A stretch of 64,000 nt of DNA from Luscinia megarhynchos (taxonomy: Eukaryota > Chordata > Aves > Passeriformes > Turdidae): assembly GCA_034336665.1 (NCBI GenBank), contig CM067569.1:20033820-20097819 (forward strand), read 5' to 3'. Position numbers and translations under genes: made by a program. Below the pieces are notes generated by a model. The model made no database searches and was not told the origin of the DNA. It saw nothing but the letters and a program-made list of their open reading frames with translations. The number at the start of each line of letters is the position of its first letter. Positions within the stretch are counted from its first letter, which is position 1. This document shows, piece by piece, positions 26,001 to 41,000 of this stretch.

Positions 26001-29000
26001 GCCCACAGTCCCCTCTTCACATAGCAGCCTTGTGGGATAACAAATCTCATGATGCAGTGACCAACACATTTGCAAAAAGCACTTTTATTTAAATTTTGGG
26101 TGTTTTCATAACATCAGAGAATAAAACATTGGACAGGAGACAATCCGAAAACCAGTAAAAATTCACAGAGTCACACAACTTCATAACTAACTCTGTTACC
26201 ATTATCATGAAGTACATTTTGAAATAATACTGCTGTAGCATTTCAAAAGGATATAGGAAAGGACAAAGTCATTGTTGGTGCTTGCTGAGTCTCATCACAT
26301 ATTGCTGAGCCACAGATTCAGTGATTTGTGCACAGACACAGCTTGAAGGCTTTGATTCTTGAAAGAGCCCCCTTGGTTAGAGGCTTTTCATTAGTGAGTT
26401 CCCAGACTGGAGTATTTGTGGTATCTCTCAGCAGGTTTGACCACCCTAAAGTTAGTGCTTTCTAAAAGGATGTCCAAATGACTTACCCAAATCACAGCTG
26501 GGAATAAACCAAGAATGCTTAGCACTTTATTCTCTTTTTTTTTATTCCCTAGCAATTAACTCTTTTCTTTAAAGCATGAAAGCCATTTGAAAAGAATAAA
26601 ATATTTTACTGACATAAAAAGCACAAACACTTTTGAAAGCTCATATTGTTAGAGCAAAGATTAAAAAACTTTAATATATTAAACACACTTGTTATATATT
26701 TATGATAAACCATGCCATGCAATGTCTGCACAGGAGATAACTGCATTTTGGGGTGGCATAGAACACTTGCCAAGCAAGTTTGCCTTAGTAACAAACCTCC
26801 AGGTGTGTGCTGTTTTCTAGAGGAACCACCTTCACCAGGTATTTGTGCTAAGTGGATCATCTCAGCAAGGGAGGCTGGTATTTCTCCTCAGTGTAGCTCC
26901 CTCAGCAATACCTCTGAACTTTGATCTTCAGCCCCAGCCCTCTGCTCTGCTGACCACTGATGGCAAGCTGCTCCTGTGCATAATGTTCACACAATAGCTG
27001 CCAACAAAGGGGAAAAACCCTACGTGCACTGGGTAAAAGGAAGGGTCAGCACTCTGAGCCAGAAGAATAGATGGGAACCACCTGCTGCAGGGTTCACTGG
27101 GGTAAGCAGACACCAAGGAAGAGGCTGGTGCATTATAAGAAGCTGCAAGTGAGAAGTGCAATGATGCCCATCTCTGGGATGTGGGAGGAAAATATGTAAG
27201 TGACGATGGTGTCACCAAGGAGAACTCTGTCAAATCACTGAGCTCTTCTGACAAGAGCATGTAGTTTAAGGAGTCAATGCTTGAGAGTTTTTTCCTATCT
27301 CTTTTCCACAGAGGAGACAAAGCCATGAATTACCAGACTTCTCATTAAAAAACCCAAATGTACATTTTACACAAAGGGGAGATTTCCTTTTCCCTTGTAT
27401 CTCTGTGTAGGAAAGGGAACAGCTGATGGATAGAAGCAGCAGCAGGAGGAGGAGGTGTCTGCTATTTCACCCTCCTGCCTGACCAGAGCCAGACTGTAGC
27501 CCCAGACACGTATCAGATAATTAAGGCTTTCACTCCAGATCTTGTGTCTTGGGACTGTAAGCAAAGGCCAAAAACTTGCAGGCTTCTCAGACAAGGTCAA
27601 GCAGAAGGATAAAACTGCTGGCAACAGTGAAGGAATGATTATAGATACTCTCAGAGGTCCCCCAGAGGAGGGGGCACTGGAGGAGACTAAGACTTGAAAC
27701 CAGTAAAAATTAGGGGAAGAGGAAACAAGTATTTAAGAACATATTTGGTGCAAAGTACAGGTGTTGAAAAGAAAATTTGCTAGAAATAAACAAAAGGATC
27801 TGAAATTACTTGTTTATAAGTATGAATTTTATTCAGTTGATACTACTGAAATCCAGAGAAAAAAATCTGAGATCTTTTATCCCAACTTACTAAGACCAAG
27901 CAGACAAGAAAGGATATAGTGAATTTCCTGATGGCTCCAAATCAAAGGGTCTTAGATGCAGAACAAGCAAACAAAGTACAAAATAGTAAGAAGTAATAGT
28001 AAGAAGCAGGTGATGTCTGGTACAATAGTTCCTTCAGAGAAAATAAGAGAGCTAACTCCTTAAAAAGCAATCAATAATCCACTGAGGAGAAAGGAAGTCA
28101 CATTATCCATCTGGAAGACTAAACTACTGGAGACCTCAGACTCCCTGCACTAAAATGATCTTGAAATTTATAATCTACAAGGTATTTCAGAGCACACAAA
28201 AAGAATTTTTCCTAAACATCATCTTGACATGAAGGAATTGATTTCATCACAAAACATAATTGACCATTCAGGGGAAGGTAGAATTTAACCTAGTAACAAT
28301 TTGATATGTTCCATGAGAGCAACCTAGTTTTGAACAGGTAAGGTTCATAAAGATGAAACCAAATACAAATCATGTTAGCCAGGACAGAAATTCAATAAGT
28401 AACTAAGGTATGAGGACCATTTAAAAATGCTAAATTAGCAGATAGAAATCTTAATGCTATGCTGGGATAAAGCCTAGATAGGAATGGAAGCAAAAGGCAC
28501 TGTAAGAAACCCTCTATACAAAAGAGGATGAGAAATGTGCACCTACAAGAAGACAACATATGCTGGGAAATGAAAGAAAATTACAACAGGATGCTTCAGA
28601 CTCAAAAATAGGTTTGAGGCACAAGAAGAACACACAGAAACTAGCAATGATGTTGTTCTTTTACAAAATAGGCATGATAGTAATAAAAGAGCAGGAAAAA
28701 TGACATCTGATTAGTATTTCCATTCTGCATTTGAAAAAAAAAAAGGCAAAAAATGTATGATGTATTACTTTGGCTGATAGAGAAATACTTTCCACTACAA
28801 CAGTAACTAAGGACTATTCTGAAGGACAAGCGAGGTCAGATAAAAATGAGCATGTTCATATAAATCACAGTAAGAGTTTTAGAGCAGTTTTCTGCTCTAA
28901 AGGGAGCAGCCCTGGAGATTGGACCATTCATCCTCAGTATGTACTGGAACACTCCAAGACTCCAAGGAAACTCCACAGGACAAGGATGAAAGCAAATGTT

Positions 29001-32000
29001 GTGACAACCTTTGAAGAAGATTAGTCTGATGGCTGGGACATCTGTCTGTCAAGTCAGCAACAACGCCATAAAAATGATTCACATGGGATCTTCTAATAAA
29101 TACACAGTCTGATACATACACTGTCAATCAATACTTATTTGTGACCATGATGCCTTGTCAAACCAACATGATACATGCAAATTACAAGTTTGACTAATAT
29201 ATACTGAAAAACAGGGATTAGAATTATGTATTTCAGAGATATGATCAAATGGCATATCTGGCCATGATCTGTATCACAGAAAAAACATGATAAGAGAAGG
29301 CTCTTCAATCTATCAGGGTGAAGTATCATATGTGCTAATGGTCAAAAGCAATATTGAGACAGAACAAACTGTTTACCATGAAGGTAATTAGTAAACAGAA
29401 TAATTTCACATCAGTTCTCTCAGAGCCAGTGTGCATGTATCATCACATTATACAACTTTGTCTCTCATGCTCTTAAAGTCTACAGAGGGAAAATATCCTT
29501 GTTAAAATACTCCAAATTTTATGGAAAAAAAAAAAAAAAAAAAAAAAAAAAGAGACCAAAAGCATGTCCAACCTCAAGAAAGCCAACAAAAAGCTTTCAG
29601 ATTTAAAAAGGCTGCCTCAAATCAGATTTTCTCCTCTTAAAGCAGCTGAGAAGTCCAGACATCCTCATAGAGAAGCACATAAGCAATGCTATTTCAGATG
29701 CTAGCAAAAAGGAGGAGATAATCCACTCATTACCCCTTTAATCTGCTGGGCTACAGTGAGAATGCTACTTTCAAGATCAAAGACTGAAGTCTGTTTTTAA
29801 AAGCACTGATAAAAATCTCATGAGGTACTGCAAAGGAGTACATCAATGCTGTAATTAAAATGGCTTCAGTATGAGAGTGCAGGCCTTGACTCTATTTTCT
29901 GATTTTTTCTTCTTTTTGAAAAGGTAAGCCACAGCAATAGTGGCTCTATGCCTGGAATTTCCCAAGCCCACTAGAAATCAAGGCAAACTGGACTGTATCT
30001 CTCTGGCCTGTTACAAACTACAGTCTTTGGTGATGCACAACGAATTGGGAAGCTGTGGTAATGCCAGCCATCAGGAGAACTAAACAGGAGAAGCAAAGTT
30101 TCCCTCCAAAATCAGAGGCAGAGAGACAGAACTATCCATTCAGCTCATATGAGAAAGGTTTTGATTCCTGGGAGCTCTCAAACAAGGCTGTTTTGCTCAT
30201 TTGCAAATCCAGAGCTCAAGGATTACTGCAATATGAGTTTGAGTTGATCCAGTTACTGATAGAGGAAAAAATTGCCAAGATCAAACTTGTGGGCAAGTAG
30301 ATTATCTACTATTGGGAAAATTCTGCTCCAAATTTAGAGGTCAAATCTCTGCCACAGTAATAGAAAATAGAGCTGCTTTCACATTGCAGTAGCTAAGAAG
30401 AAGCAAATCATCTTTTCAAGCTACCTCAAGCTACCTTGTTTCTACAGATATATGGGAGCATACAACCTTTTCCATCACAAGACACCTGACAGCTGTTATC
30501 TTGCAATATTTTATTCATGTCTATAGCCCAGTTAAAAACATCTTCCCAGCCTCAAAGAGTTTCTGATCCACAGGTTTTAATTAGAAAAAACTTATCTGTC
30601 TCACTTGCCTGTTGTATGTTCCAGTCACTAAGACTTTTTTGAGTCAACTTTGTTAGTTCTCAGTAGTCTGGACCTAATTATCAACAGCACACACATTCTC
30701 CAGTTCCTTCTAGCATAGCAGTTCGCTCACTTTGAGCCAAAATTATCTATATGGAAGTCTCCTTACCTCGATTGTGCTGCAAGAGGACAATAGTGGGATT
30801 GACAATTGTGGTAGAAGGATAGGCAGAGGCAGACTTGCTGATGGAAGTGATGGAGGTTGAATAGTCAGTGCCAGGCTGGGGCACTTCATTTAGCACAGGA
30901 CCTGGGTCCTGAAAAGAAGAGCAACACATCATTAGCAGCATGCAGATGGGTGCTACATTGGGAAAAATCTGGAAAAAACCCCAACATTTTAGGCTGAATG
31001 AGAAGCATAATCACAGAAAATTTTAGTAAAAAAGGCATAAGCACAAGTATTACCCTGCTCCTTGTACATACCCTGCTCATTGTTAATGAAATTAGTTTGC
31101 TAAGGCAGTACTACAGTTATTTGGTGTTGGGTTTCACAACTCCAACTCCAAAAGAGGGCACTAAATTCATCTAGCAGACACTTTGGAGCAAACACAAGGT
31201 GTCAGAAATGAGCAAATCTGGTTGGGGGAGAGGGGAAAGATGCAGACATCTTTCCACTGATACATCCACACACAAACATTTGTTCCAAGAGTATTCCTTT
31301 CATAGCAAGTCAGACATGCAAAACTCATGCAATTCTGGAGTGAAACAGTATTACTGCAGCTGGTTTGGTAGGAGAAGTCTAAGGAATTAAGTTGGCACTG
31401 TCACTCAGGAGACAATGTGATACCTACCTGATTAAAGTAATGACATGAAAAGGCCCCAAAACTGACAGAGAGTAACAAATAGGACTCGAGTAAGGAAGAT
31501 AGCTTTGCTGCTGGAGCACAGGTAGCAAGCTGCTCTTGCTCTCCTAAAGCATCCAGCTCCATTATTTGCTTATTTCAAACCCACCTCTGATATCACCACA
31601 GCTCTGGCTGCCCTGTAGAAATACAGGCTGTGTCAGCAGGGAGACTTTGAAACCTAGCTCACCTCTGAAAAGCCTCAGTCCATGGATATTGGACTTGTGG
31701 TGATGGTAAGGTGGCTAAGATAAAGAAGGGATGATGACTAAAGACTGTGTGTATCAGTTTAGACTGAGATTTTTCAAAGCTTCTGAAGGAATTTGGACAC
31801 ACAATTACCCTTAATGGGGACTGAGCATCCAAACAAAGAGAATATGGGACAGCAAACCAAATTCCTGCACTCCTGCTGCTCCATTGTCAGACTCAAATGC
31901 TGCAAACCACTGATCTGTAAAATCAGCTGAGCATTCAAGGGTATTTTAATTATTATTTTAAAACCCCCTGAATATGCCCAGAATATTGCTCCAGAAAAAT

Positions 32001-35000
32001 CCCTATTTCCAGCTTTTCTGGGTAAGTGCAACTGCAACTCAGTGCCCTTCATACACACCAGCATCAGATGAAAGGACTTACAGCATCAGGCAGGGGACTG
32101 AACAGGGGCCAAAGCAAGGCCTGGCACCAGAGCTCAGAGATAAATCATAGTGACAATTGGCCATAATCAGAACAAGCACCTACAGCCTCTCCAACCTGGA
32201 GGGTAAAAGGAGAAAAACAACCTTGTTCTGTTGGACAAAGGTGATCTTGCTTCAAGCAGCAGCTGGTCAGGCCATAGACATTTTATGAGGACAGAAGAGA
32301 ATCAGTGGTCTTCAGGAACAGATGTCCCCTAGAGAGAGACCAGCCTCATTTTGCTGACTGCAATAATATTCCAAACAATGAAATTAATAAAGAGGAGGAA
32401 GAGTCAGGGAAAAGTGCGAGAACTGGCTTTGAGTTTCACTTTGATAACTAAAATACAAACGAGAATCCCTCAAAGAAGGATGCTGGATCAGGATAGGCTC
32501 AGCAGCCCCAGTGAAGTCACCAAAGAGGGTGAACAAAGACCATTTAAATCATTGTGGAAAACAGCTCAGTGGCTACATGCCTTAAGTGAGCATGTCCAAA
32601 AATGTTTCAACTCTCATTTCAAGAAAGTCAGGTACAGCAAAATTTCCACTCCTCCTCTATGATTTGGATGCCTCCTGATTGGTTTTTTTTTTTCCCCTGG
32701 AATCTGCAGATAGACTCCGTTTAAAAAAAAAACCCAAAACAACACAAAAACCCCTCCAAAACAGAAACAAACAAAGAACACCAAACAAACAAAAAACAAA
32801 GCAAAACCAAAACACCAATTCCAAACTTTCATTCATTGCTCTCTGCAATAAAAAAACCTACCAATTTTAATAGAAGTAGAAAGGCCAATTCTGAGAACTT
32901 TTGAAAGTATCATCCTTGGTTGTTTTTTTCTTTCCCCTGGCCCACATGCCTGTTTGTTACATCCCTATAGAGTCAAAGGGCAGAGCAAGCATCATCATGA
33001 GGGAATGCAGTTTCTGCTGAACTTCTTCCTTTTCCTCACAAGCAAGCATAAAAAAGAAAAGGTGGCCCTAAGACTTTCAGCGCAAGGAGGGTAGGGTACT
33101 TTTTGATTCCTCTGCAACTTTAACTGAGCTACTTTTCCTCCTTGTCCTCGAGGACACTTTAAAATAGGTGATGAGCTTGAAGAGAAATAAAACCTAACTC
33201 AAGAAGAACACAATAAATTCCAAGTTCAAAATCTTGCAGACTGAATTATTTAAAATTTTCAAAGACAAGCAATTCCAAAATGAAGAGACTCTCTCTGCCT
33301 AATCTATCACATAGCACCTCCATGCTTGCAGTACTCTTAGCACAGCAACTGATCTTATAACTTGTAGGTCATTGGATACTGGCAGCAATCTTACACTGAT
33401 TTTTATCAGGGATTTGTGTGGAGACCATATGGTCTTGTGGCTCCAAGTGGAATGGAAAGCCAGTCCTAACCTTTAACTGGCCTGCTGTTGCTAAATGTTA
33501 TTCAAATACAATTAAGGATGCTATAAAAAGAGCCTGAAAAGATCAGTTAGCTGCAGCTATTCAGTTTATGCAGGATTCATTATTCTGAGAAAATCCTGTG
33601 AAGACTCTTAAGGTGTACATCACCCAGCAGAATGGGCACAAAGGGAGACAGTGAAATGTTGTGAGAAGTCAAAAGAAAGTTCAAAGCTGCACAAGGCAGG
33701 CAAACTGCATGCACTAGCACAGGAGGCAAACAAGGTTTCGGTTGTCATGCTGCTGGCAGGGAGTGAGTCATCACTCCCCCCTCAAGTTTAGTATTGCAAG
33801 GAGAAAGTAATTTTAATCCAGGAATACAAATTTAGGAAAAGGGCGAGGAGGGTACTTGGCAAGCTTACTTTATGTGAGATGACTCCAGTGATTTCAGGCT
33901 TCAAGCCCCTGTGCAAAGCCCCCGTGACTGGAGGGACAAGTGAAGGTGGTGATGAGAAGAATGGCAGTTTCGGGTAAACAGAGGGTAATGTGCCAGATGT
34001 GGAGGGTGCTTGGTTATGGTGGGAGCCCCTCTGGAGATGTGGGGGAATGAAATCGTCTAGAGTTGGAAAAGTCAAGGGTGAGCCAGGAGAAACAATCTCA
34101 GGGAATACGGAGCCTTGCCCGAAAGGAACCAGAGGCGGTGGTGGAGTGCTGGAGCTGCCTTCTTGCTGTCTGTCTGGATTAACCTGGAGGAGGGGGACTA
34201 CTATAACTCCAGGCTGAGCTGAGGTGGTGGCAGTGGCATCCTGTAGGAAACAAGGTGTTGTTATGCATTGGGGGAGATTGTTACTTTAGTCTAATGCAGC
34301 CATATTGTGTCATGCAAGGAATGTACCCAAAATTATACAAAGCCCCATCAGATTTTCTTTCCTTAAGGAGACATACTTCTTCAGGCTTGCAGCCCTGGCC
34401 TCTATGGACACAATGATTTTTCCACAAAAATCTTTATTCCCCCTCACCACCCCTCTTCTCCAGTTCTGTGTAGTGAGGCTAAATCAAACCAAAGAACAGC
34501 TCAGCATTCACCATCACTTGGGAAGCTCTAACCATTACACATTACAGAGTTTGCTTCTTTTACATCTTCCTAAAATAGAAAGAACCTCACCAGCCCAACC
34601 CAACTCCCTACAAACACCACACACACACACGAACACACAGATCAACGTTGAGGGGACACATATGGGGTGTTAAATATTATCAAGTAAAAGACAACAAGAC
34701 TCAGGGTGGCACAATAAGTGCTGAGGAATTAAGGTAAGAGGGGAATAAAGCATTAAGGGAAAACATTGTAATGAACTAAAGAACTGTTTGCTCGGCTGAA
34801 AGAAAACAAGGTTATGGAGAAAACATGTACCATGCTGCGTCCCATTGCCTTGTATGGTGGCTGTCGCTGCTGGGTAAGGTAAGGCTCTTTTCTCATCCTG
34901 TCCTCTGTGGCAGCTGTGCTCTGGGGCTCTAGCACTCTGTCCCTCACAGCTGGCGGAGGTGTCGGCTGAGTCCGGGAGGGCTGGCCTGCACCATAACTAA

Positions 35001-38000
35001 CTGCGTCTTTGCTGAGGACAATGTAAAAGTACGGCCTGGGAGGAATAGGAGGAGGAGGAGCAGCAGGAAGAGACTTTTCAGTGTCTGTTACAGAGGAAAC
35101 AATGTTGGTGGCTGGTGCCTGAGTGAGCTCAGCGCCCAAACTGGTGCTGGCTGCCGGGTCATGTGTGGTGCCAGTGGAATTTTGAGATGCGCCTGAGCAA
35201 GTGCTGTTAGATAAACAAGCTACATATAGTTTGCTGACCTTTTTATCCGCCTTCGTCTCATGACTGGAATTCGTTCCAGCCTTACTACTGGGATCTGCCC
35301 TGTCAGGGTTGTGTTGTATGGATGCTGCACCCGACGAGGAGTGACTTTCCCAGAGTGGCTGCCCAGCATGCACCTCATCTCTGGGGCCTGAGGAGGGGGA
35401 GCGCCCTGCCGGCAAGCCTTGCTTCCCACTGGGGATGGCCCCATAGGGGGTAGGTGAGGACAAGTAACAGCGTGCACTGGTGCTTGGTGAGGCACGCTGG
35501 GTGTAAGGCTTGGGTGCATTCAGGTACACACAGTCCATGATGGGCACTGGCAACAGGTTGGTCGCTCTAGTGTCAGTGCGAGGACGCCATGCAAAGCTCT
35601 CCTCTTTGGGAAGAGGAGGACGGGGAGGAGCAAGGGCCTGATCAGGCAGAGTCAAGAAAGTAGGAAGGAGAGAGGAAGCAGCATCAAATGAAAGGAAAAA
35701 GGAAGGAAAAAAAATTACATTCTCAGAATGAATTTGATCATTAGACTTGGGTTAAGCAGGTTTTAATACAGCAAGAATAAAAAGCAAATACAGTATCTGG
35801 AAGGCCAGTGCAGAACTCACACTCATCCTCTCCCACATTCTTTCTTAGCACAGCTCACTGCAGCACACAAACTTAGCCCAGCCCTCAAGTCCCTGCCTAC
35901 ATGGTTCTCTATCTCTGCACTCAATAATTCTCACTACTGTATTGTCCCAAGAGGCCTGCACAGCAACACCCACCATGCCCCTGGGAAAGCCTCAGTCAAG
36001 ATTTAACACCATGGCTAACTAAATACAGTCTCATTGCATAACTAAACACTTCCCAGCACTGGGGATATTTGAACTGCAAAGCCAAATTTAGAGTTCTAGG
36101 CCATTCTCTCTGCATGTTAAGTGCAGTGCTGAAAAATGAACATTGACAAGTTTCACCAATGCTAATGAAAGCAGACATCATGAGAGTACTGTAGCCTACC
36201 ACAGCTGGCTAAGTAAAATGTCAGCATTTCTTCATTCTAAATCTTCAATTCTCTTGAGGATTTTTCCATCCTGAAAATGCTTTCAGGAACACCAGAATAA
36301 TTAAAGTTTCTTGAGGAAATGAGACCATCAGAATTTGCCTCCATAATCAAGATCACCAAGAGAGAAATCCTTCTAGAATGCTTCTAGTAAATAATAAGAA
36401 AAGCTTTACAGGTTTTGGTACTTGGCAGCATATAGCTTACTAACTCCAAATCATCTGCCTACTGCAACTCCAATTACAGTGAATTTTTTCTGAAAGCCAA
36501 ACTGTTTTGAGATAAAATAACAATACAGAGGTTTCACTTTATTTAGTTTTTACCAGTAGCTGAAAACTATGATCTACTGGAAAGAAAAAAACACCCACCT
36601 GGTGAGCAGCAGCTCCCTGGATTTTTACAAATTAACCCTTTTGGAGACTGTGAAAGCAGGTTTTACAAACACTCTTGTTGTCATATATTTATGGGCAAAG
36701 GCTGCCTAAACCGCTGCTAAAAATGTCAAAACCAGAGAATGAAGATGTCTTAACAGCTTGCAACATTCAAATCTGGAAAGAGACACCCTTTAAAAGTCAT
36801 CCACATATGACAAGTACCTATTCTTGTTACATGGATATAGATATAGAAAGTTTCATAAAATTACATCTGCTGTTCCAAAATCTGCTGTCCTCATGCTGCC
36901 CCTCTCACCCTTCCCTGAAGCATAGGGAGTGGAGAAGTGGGTTAGGTTAATGATGTTCTAAAGGGCTTCTGTCTCTGAACAGTCCATTCCTTTTGGAATT
37001 TCTTCCATTTTAGCTCAGTTTGAACAGTAGTTCTTGAGACTTCTGTAACAAGTATGTGCACCAGCGCTCTCTCTGTTCACCAGTAAGATCAGGAAAGGAC
37101 AACAAGACAGCTCTAAGTATTGAGCAGAAATGGGTCTCTCTTTAGGGTGCTGCTCCTTCCCACACCTTCATTGGAGCTGTTCCTTCTTCCACTTTCACCT
37201 AGGTAGCATTGCTAAAGGGACTCTTATGATGGGAGCAGTCATAGTGATAGGGGACTAGGCTTTAAAGGGACTCTGTTCCACACAAGAATTCTGTTTCTAA
37301 TGAAGAGTCTCCTTACCAGGCAGACTGAGCACCAAAAAAAAAAAAAAAAAAAGGATGACATTGCACTTCTCTTAGCAGACTGACTTCAAAAATTTACCTT
37401 CAGGTACAAATAATCTTTCCCTTGTTGGCTTCTATCAGTTACAGGGTTAAAACAGAAAGGCATTTTCCCAATATTTTATTTTTAACGCAGGGTGCAACTC
37501 TGATTTCAGCCTGCAGCAATTTCTAGGAAATAAACCATCATACAATACAAAATAATTACAGAGGATTACTTCACCTTTTTTCTTGTAAATAGCATTGTTG
37601 TCCTCCTTCATCCACGCAGGAAACACCGTGGTGTGCCTGAATACATGAGCTCCACAAGACTTTGCTGACATTGGTGTTGCCCCCGTTTTAAAGGTAGAAA
37701 AAGCTGAGGCACAACAACTTACCCATCTGCAGCCAAGTCTGGAGTTCAACCAGGACCCCTGATCATGAATCCAGTGCTTGAACCCTGATGATCACCCTCA
37801 GGGTGACAGAAGAAAGGCTTACCTGTGGCTTGCTGTCTGAAGAAAGGTTCGGACGCACACTCCTATAACCCTTGGCAGCCAGAGAAGATGGCTGGGCATC
37901 CCCATTGGCATCAGTGTTAGACGAGGACCGCCAATCATCTGCGAGGGGAAAGAAAACTCACATCACAGATTCCCTCCAGTTGCAGGATAAGTGAAAGGAG

Positions 38001-41000
38001 GGGACTCCTTTCTTCCTTTCCCTCCCTTTCTTCTTTTTCCCCAGGCAACAAGAAATAATTCCAATAAAGCAATGGAAGTAACAACAGAAGCAGCCAATGT
38101 TTATACCTGTTTCTGAGTTTTCTGGCTCCAGACCTAAGTGTTTCACAGGAAGGAGGGACAGAGGAGGTGGGGGTGGAGGACAGCCATAGAGGAAAAGAAA
38201 GGGGAAAAAATAAACCATTACATTTCCAGAAAAGATGTACCAATTGAAGTTAAGAGTCAAAGCTACTTCATTTCACACATAAAATGCTTTCTGACAGAGC
38301 TGCGTAATTACCATAGAGACCAGCCCTAAACATGATGTCCTCCTTGTTTCTGACCTTTGTAAACACAAGGCAATTCATTCAGAGCAATGAAGAAACAATT
38401 GTTCATTGACATTCTTATTTCAGAGGCAAAAAGGCTGCCCAGCTAGCTACTTTCTAAAGCTGCAGCTTGACATCCAGACACCACAAATTAGTGGCAATGT
38501 AGGGACCCTGTATTCAGATTATGAAGACGTATCTATCCTTAACAATATCACTATATGTGATTGAGATAAAGGATTACCAACAAATAGATCAAGTTTTGCA
38601 GACTAAGTGCATGAAGGGAGTTATAACAAATCACTTTACAACCCAGTCCCTGCAGCTACATGCAGTGGTCTCATCACGTATTTACCCGCTTCCAACTGGG
38701 CTCCTCCCCATTCTGTACCCATTTTGCTGTTTAAGTTATATGCATGAAGCTCTCCCAGCTCCAAAGTACGTTTCATAAAGCAACTGAGAGAATAAGCAAA
38801 AGAAGTATTAATGAACTGATTTCCATAGTAATGGGCCCATTGCCATTCAAGCTGCTGGAAATTTATGAAGCCATCAACAGAAAGGAGAGAGGCAACAGCA
38901 GGGGGTAGGAGTGAAGAAACAGGGAAAGGCAAGCATAAAAAGAGGGCAGGTCACGGGTGGAGCAGAACGGGAGAAGACAGAGCAGAAAGTGACACATTAG
39001 GGCTAGAATTAATGGAACTGCCCTTTTCTCCAACAATACAGCAGAAAAGATGCATGCTTTGCTTTCAAGAGCACGTTTTACCTCCTCCCCCTTAACAGAA
39101 TCTTGCCTTTGGGAGTTCATCCTCTGCCAGACCCACAACACTGGCCAGGTTTGCTATGCTTTGCCTGTCTCCCACAATTAAGTAATTACACGTCTGCTAT
39201 TGAAAGGGGCAGAGCTCAGTGGCTATGCTGCCTGTCTGGGGGGATGCTCTCCCACTTCTCTGACAACCCAGCTGAACACTGCTGGGCAGCAGCACCACTC
39301 AGCTTCTTTCTGTTCCACCTCATGCCTGGCATAAAAGGAGGTGACACAGCCTGCCCCTGGGGGTGCTGGGGCTGGGAGGGGAAGGAAGAAAAAAACTTGA
39401 GAGTTTTTGGTGCTCCTGACAAACTTTAGTCAATGACTGAGTGGTCATGAAACCTGCACCAGGAGTCAGTCTCTCTATTGGTCTGGTCCTTGCAAGAGGT
39501 TTCCAACTAAGCTATGCAATTCTCGGCTTTAAATCATAAAGTAAGCCCAAGACTCTGGACTGACTGGTCTTGAGGTTACTGTGAGTAACAGATTGCAGTT
39601 AACCTTCCATCACTTACTTTCAGGTTGCTCAGCATCCTGAGGACATGGTGAAGTGATGTTCCGACTCCCTTCAGAGGATGGAGTTACCCGCAGGGTTACA
39701 GCTCCTTTTCCACTGCAGACTTTTGTGGGATCCATTTCTACAGGAAATGCACATGCACAGAAGAAACACATAGAAAAGGATGATGCAAAGCTACCAGGAT
39801 CCATTAGAGCTCTAGAGTAATTTTAGCATGGCTGCCTCCAGGTGAATCAATCTAGTAATGTTTGTGCAGATGAAGATTAGCTCTGTAAAGCACTGAGAAA
39901 TCAAAGCAGTTTTATATTCATGTAATTGATGAATGTAGCAGTTAAGTTCTGAGTTGGTGCAACAGGGCTAAGAAAGGAGGGGAAAAAAAAAGAGTTTTTG
40001 AGCCAAAGGTCACAGGTCTATTTGCTTTATTTGTTCTACTTTGTACAGAGATACTGTGCTAGCAAAGCACACACTTTGTTTGCCAAAGCTTAAAAATGCC
40101 TTTTGTGAAGGACTGAAAGAGGAAGACTTGACCACTGGAACATAAAATCTTGTAACTATGCTGAATATGATCTAAAGGCAAGGCACTGCAGCCACCTCCC
40201 TGCCATCTCCTCATTTCATTGCAGTGGTTCACCTTCTGACACAGGAACCCAAACCCCAGAAAGTAAGAGGAGATTAAATACATGCCTATTCAGATCAACC
40301 CAGCGTCCTTGCTGAGGCACAGCTTCTGTGCAGGCTTACCTTTGTGTATTTCAGTCCATGATCTGGGTTTTCTCCTCCTGTCATCCTATTAAGTAATAAC
40401 AAACCAGTACTTCAAAGCTACATCTCTTTTTCCCCCTACTTAAAATCCTTCTGGAGAGTTGGTGCCTCTGGAAATAAAAAGTCTGAAAAGTGTCTTGTTT
40501 CTCTAGGCTACTTGCACGGACCTCCTCTTCTCATGCACTGTTAGTGACCCTGCAGCTGCCATCAGACCTCACTTACCTACACAGAGGTACCAGCCCTACC
40601 ATGACTGCACAAGGAGAGTGAAGAGGTACTGAGTGCATGCTGCATTACACAAGTGACAACAAACTAATTTTTATTTTTATGGGTTGAGGGTCACACTCTC
40701 TGCATGGGGAAGGATGTAATTCCAGGATGTGCTGTTACAACAAAAATGATGCCTTCAGACTGGACAGAGGGGGCAAAGGCTGTTGTTTATTGTCCAGACA
40801 ATAGCCCACATTCGTGCAGATCAGTATTCCTTGGCTGACTTCAGCAAGGTAATGCCTCACCAAATTCACATCAGTACAGTGCCTATAGACCATGGTAACA
40901 CATTGGCTAAGGCTGCAAACCATGCAAACCACAGCCAGTGGGGCCACAATATGGGGAAACATCAATATGCCAGAAAGCGGCAGTAAGAGGAGAAACTCAA

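Larger units (their letters stand above)
35638..37822 (-). other. SORBS1: SORBS1 intron between exon 7 and the 807-nt exon
   Basis: It holds the A19 run and the MIR relic close to the exon 7 donor. Nothing else is recognised. Confidence 0.8.

Noticed and set aside
29525..29551. A27 run as the tail of a retrocopied gene
   Set aside because: No coding remnant, polyadenylation signal or target duplication is visible upstream.
32614..32848. Phe/Val-rich open frames
   Set aside because: They are produced by the A/C-rich low-complexity tract read on the opposite strand.
35220..35519. 99-codon minus-strand open frame inside the 807-nt exon
   Set aside because: It is an alternative frame of the exon. 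The frame in phase with both neighbouring exons is preferred.
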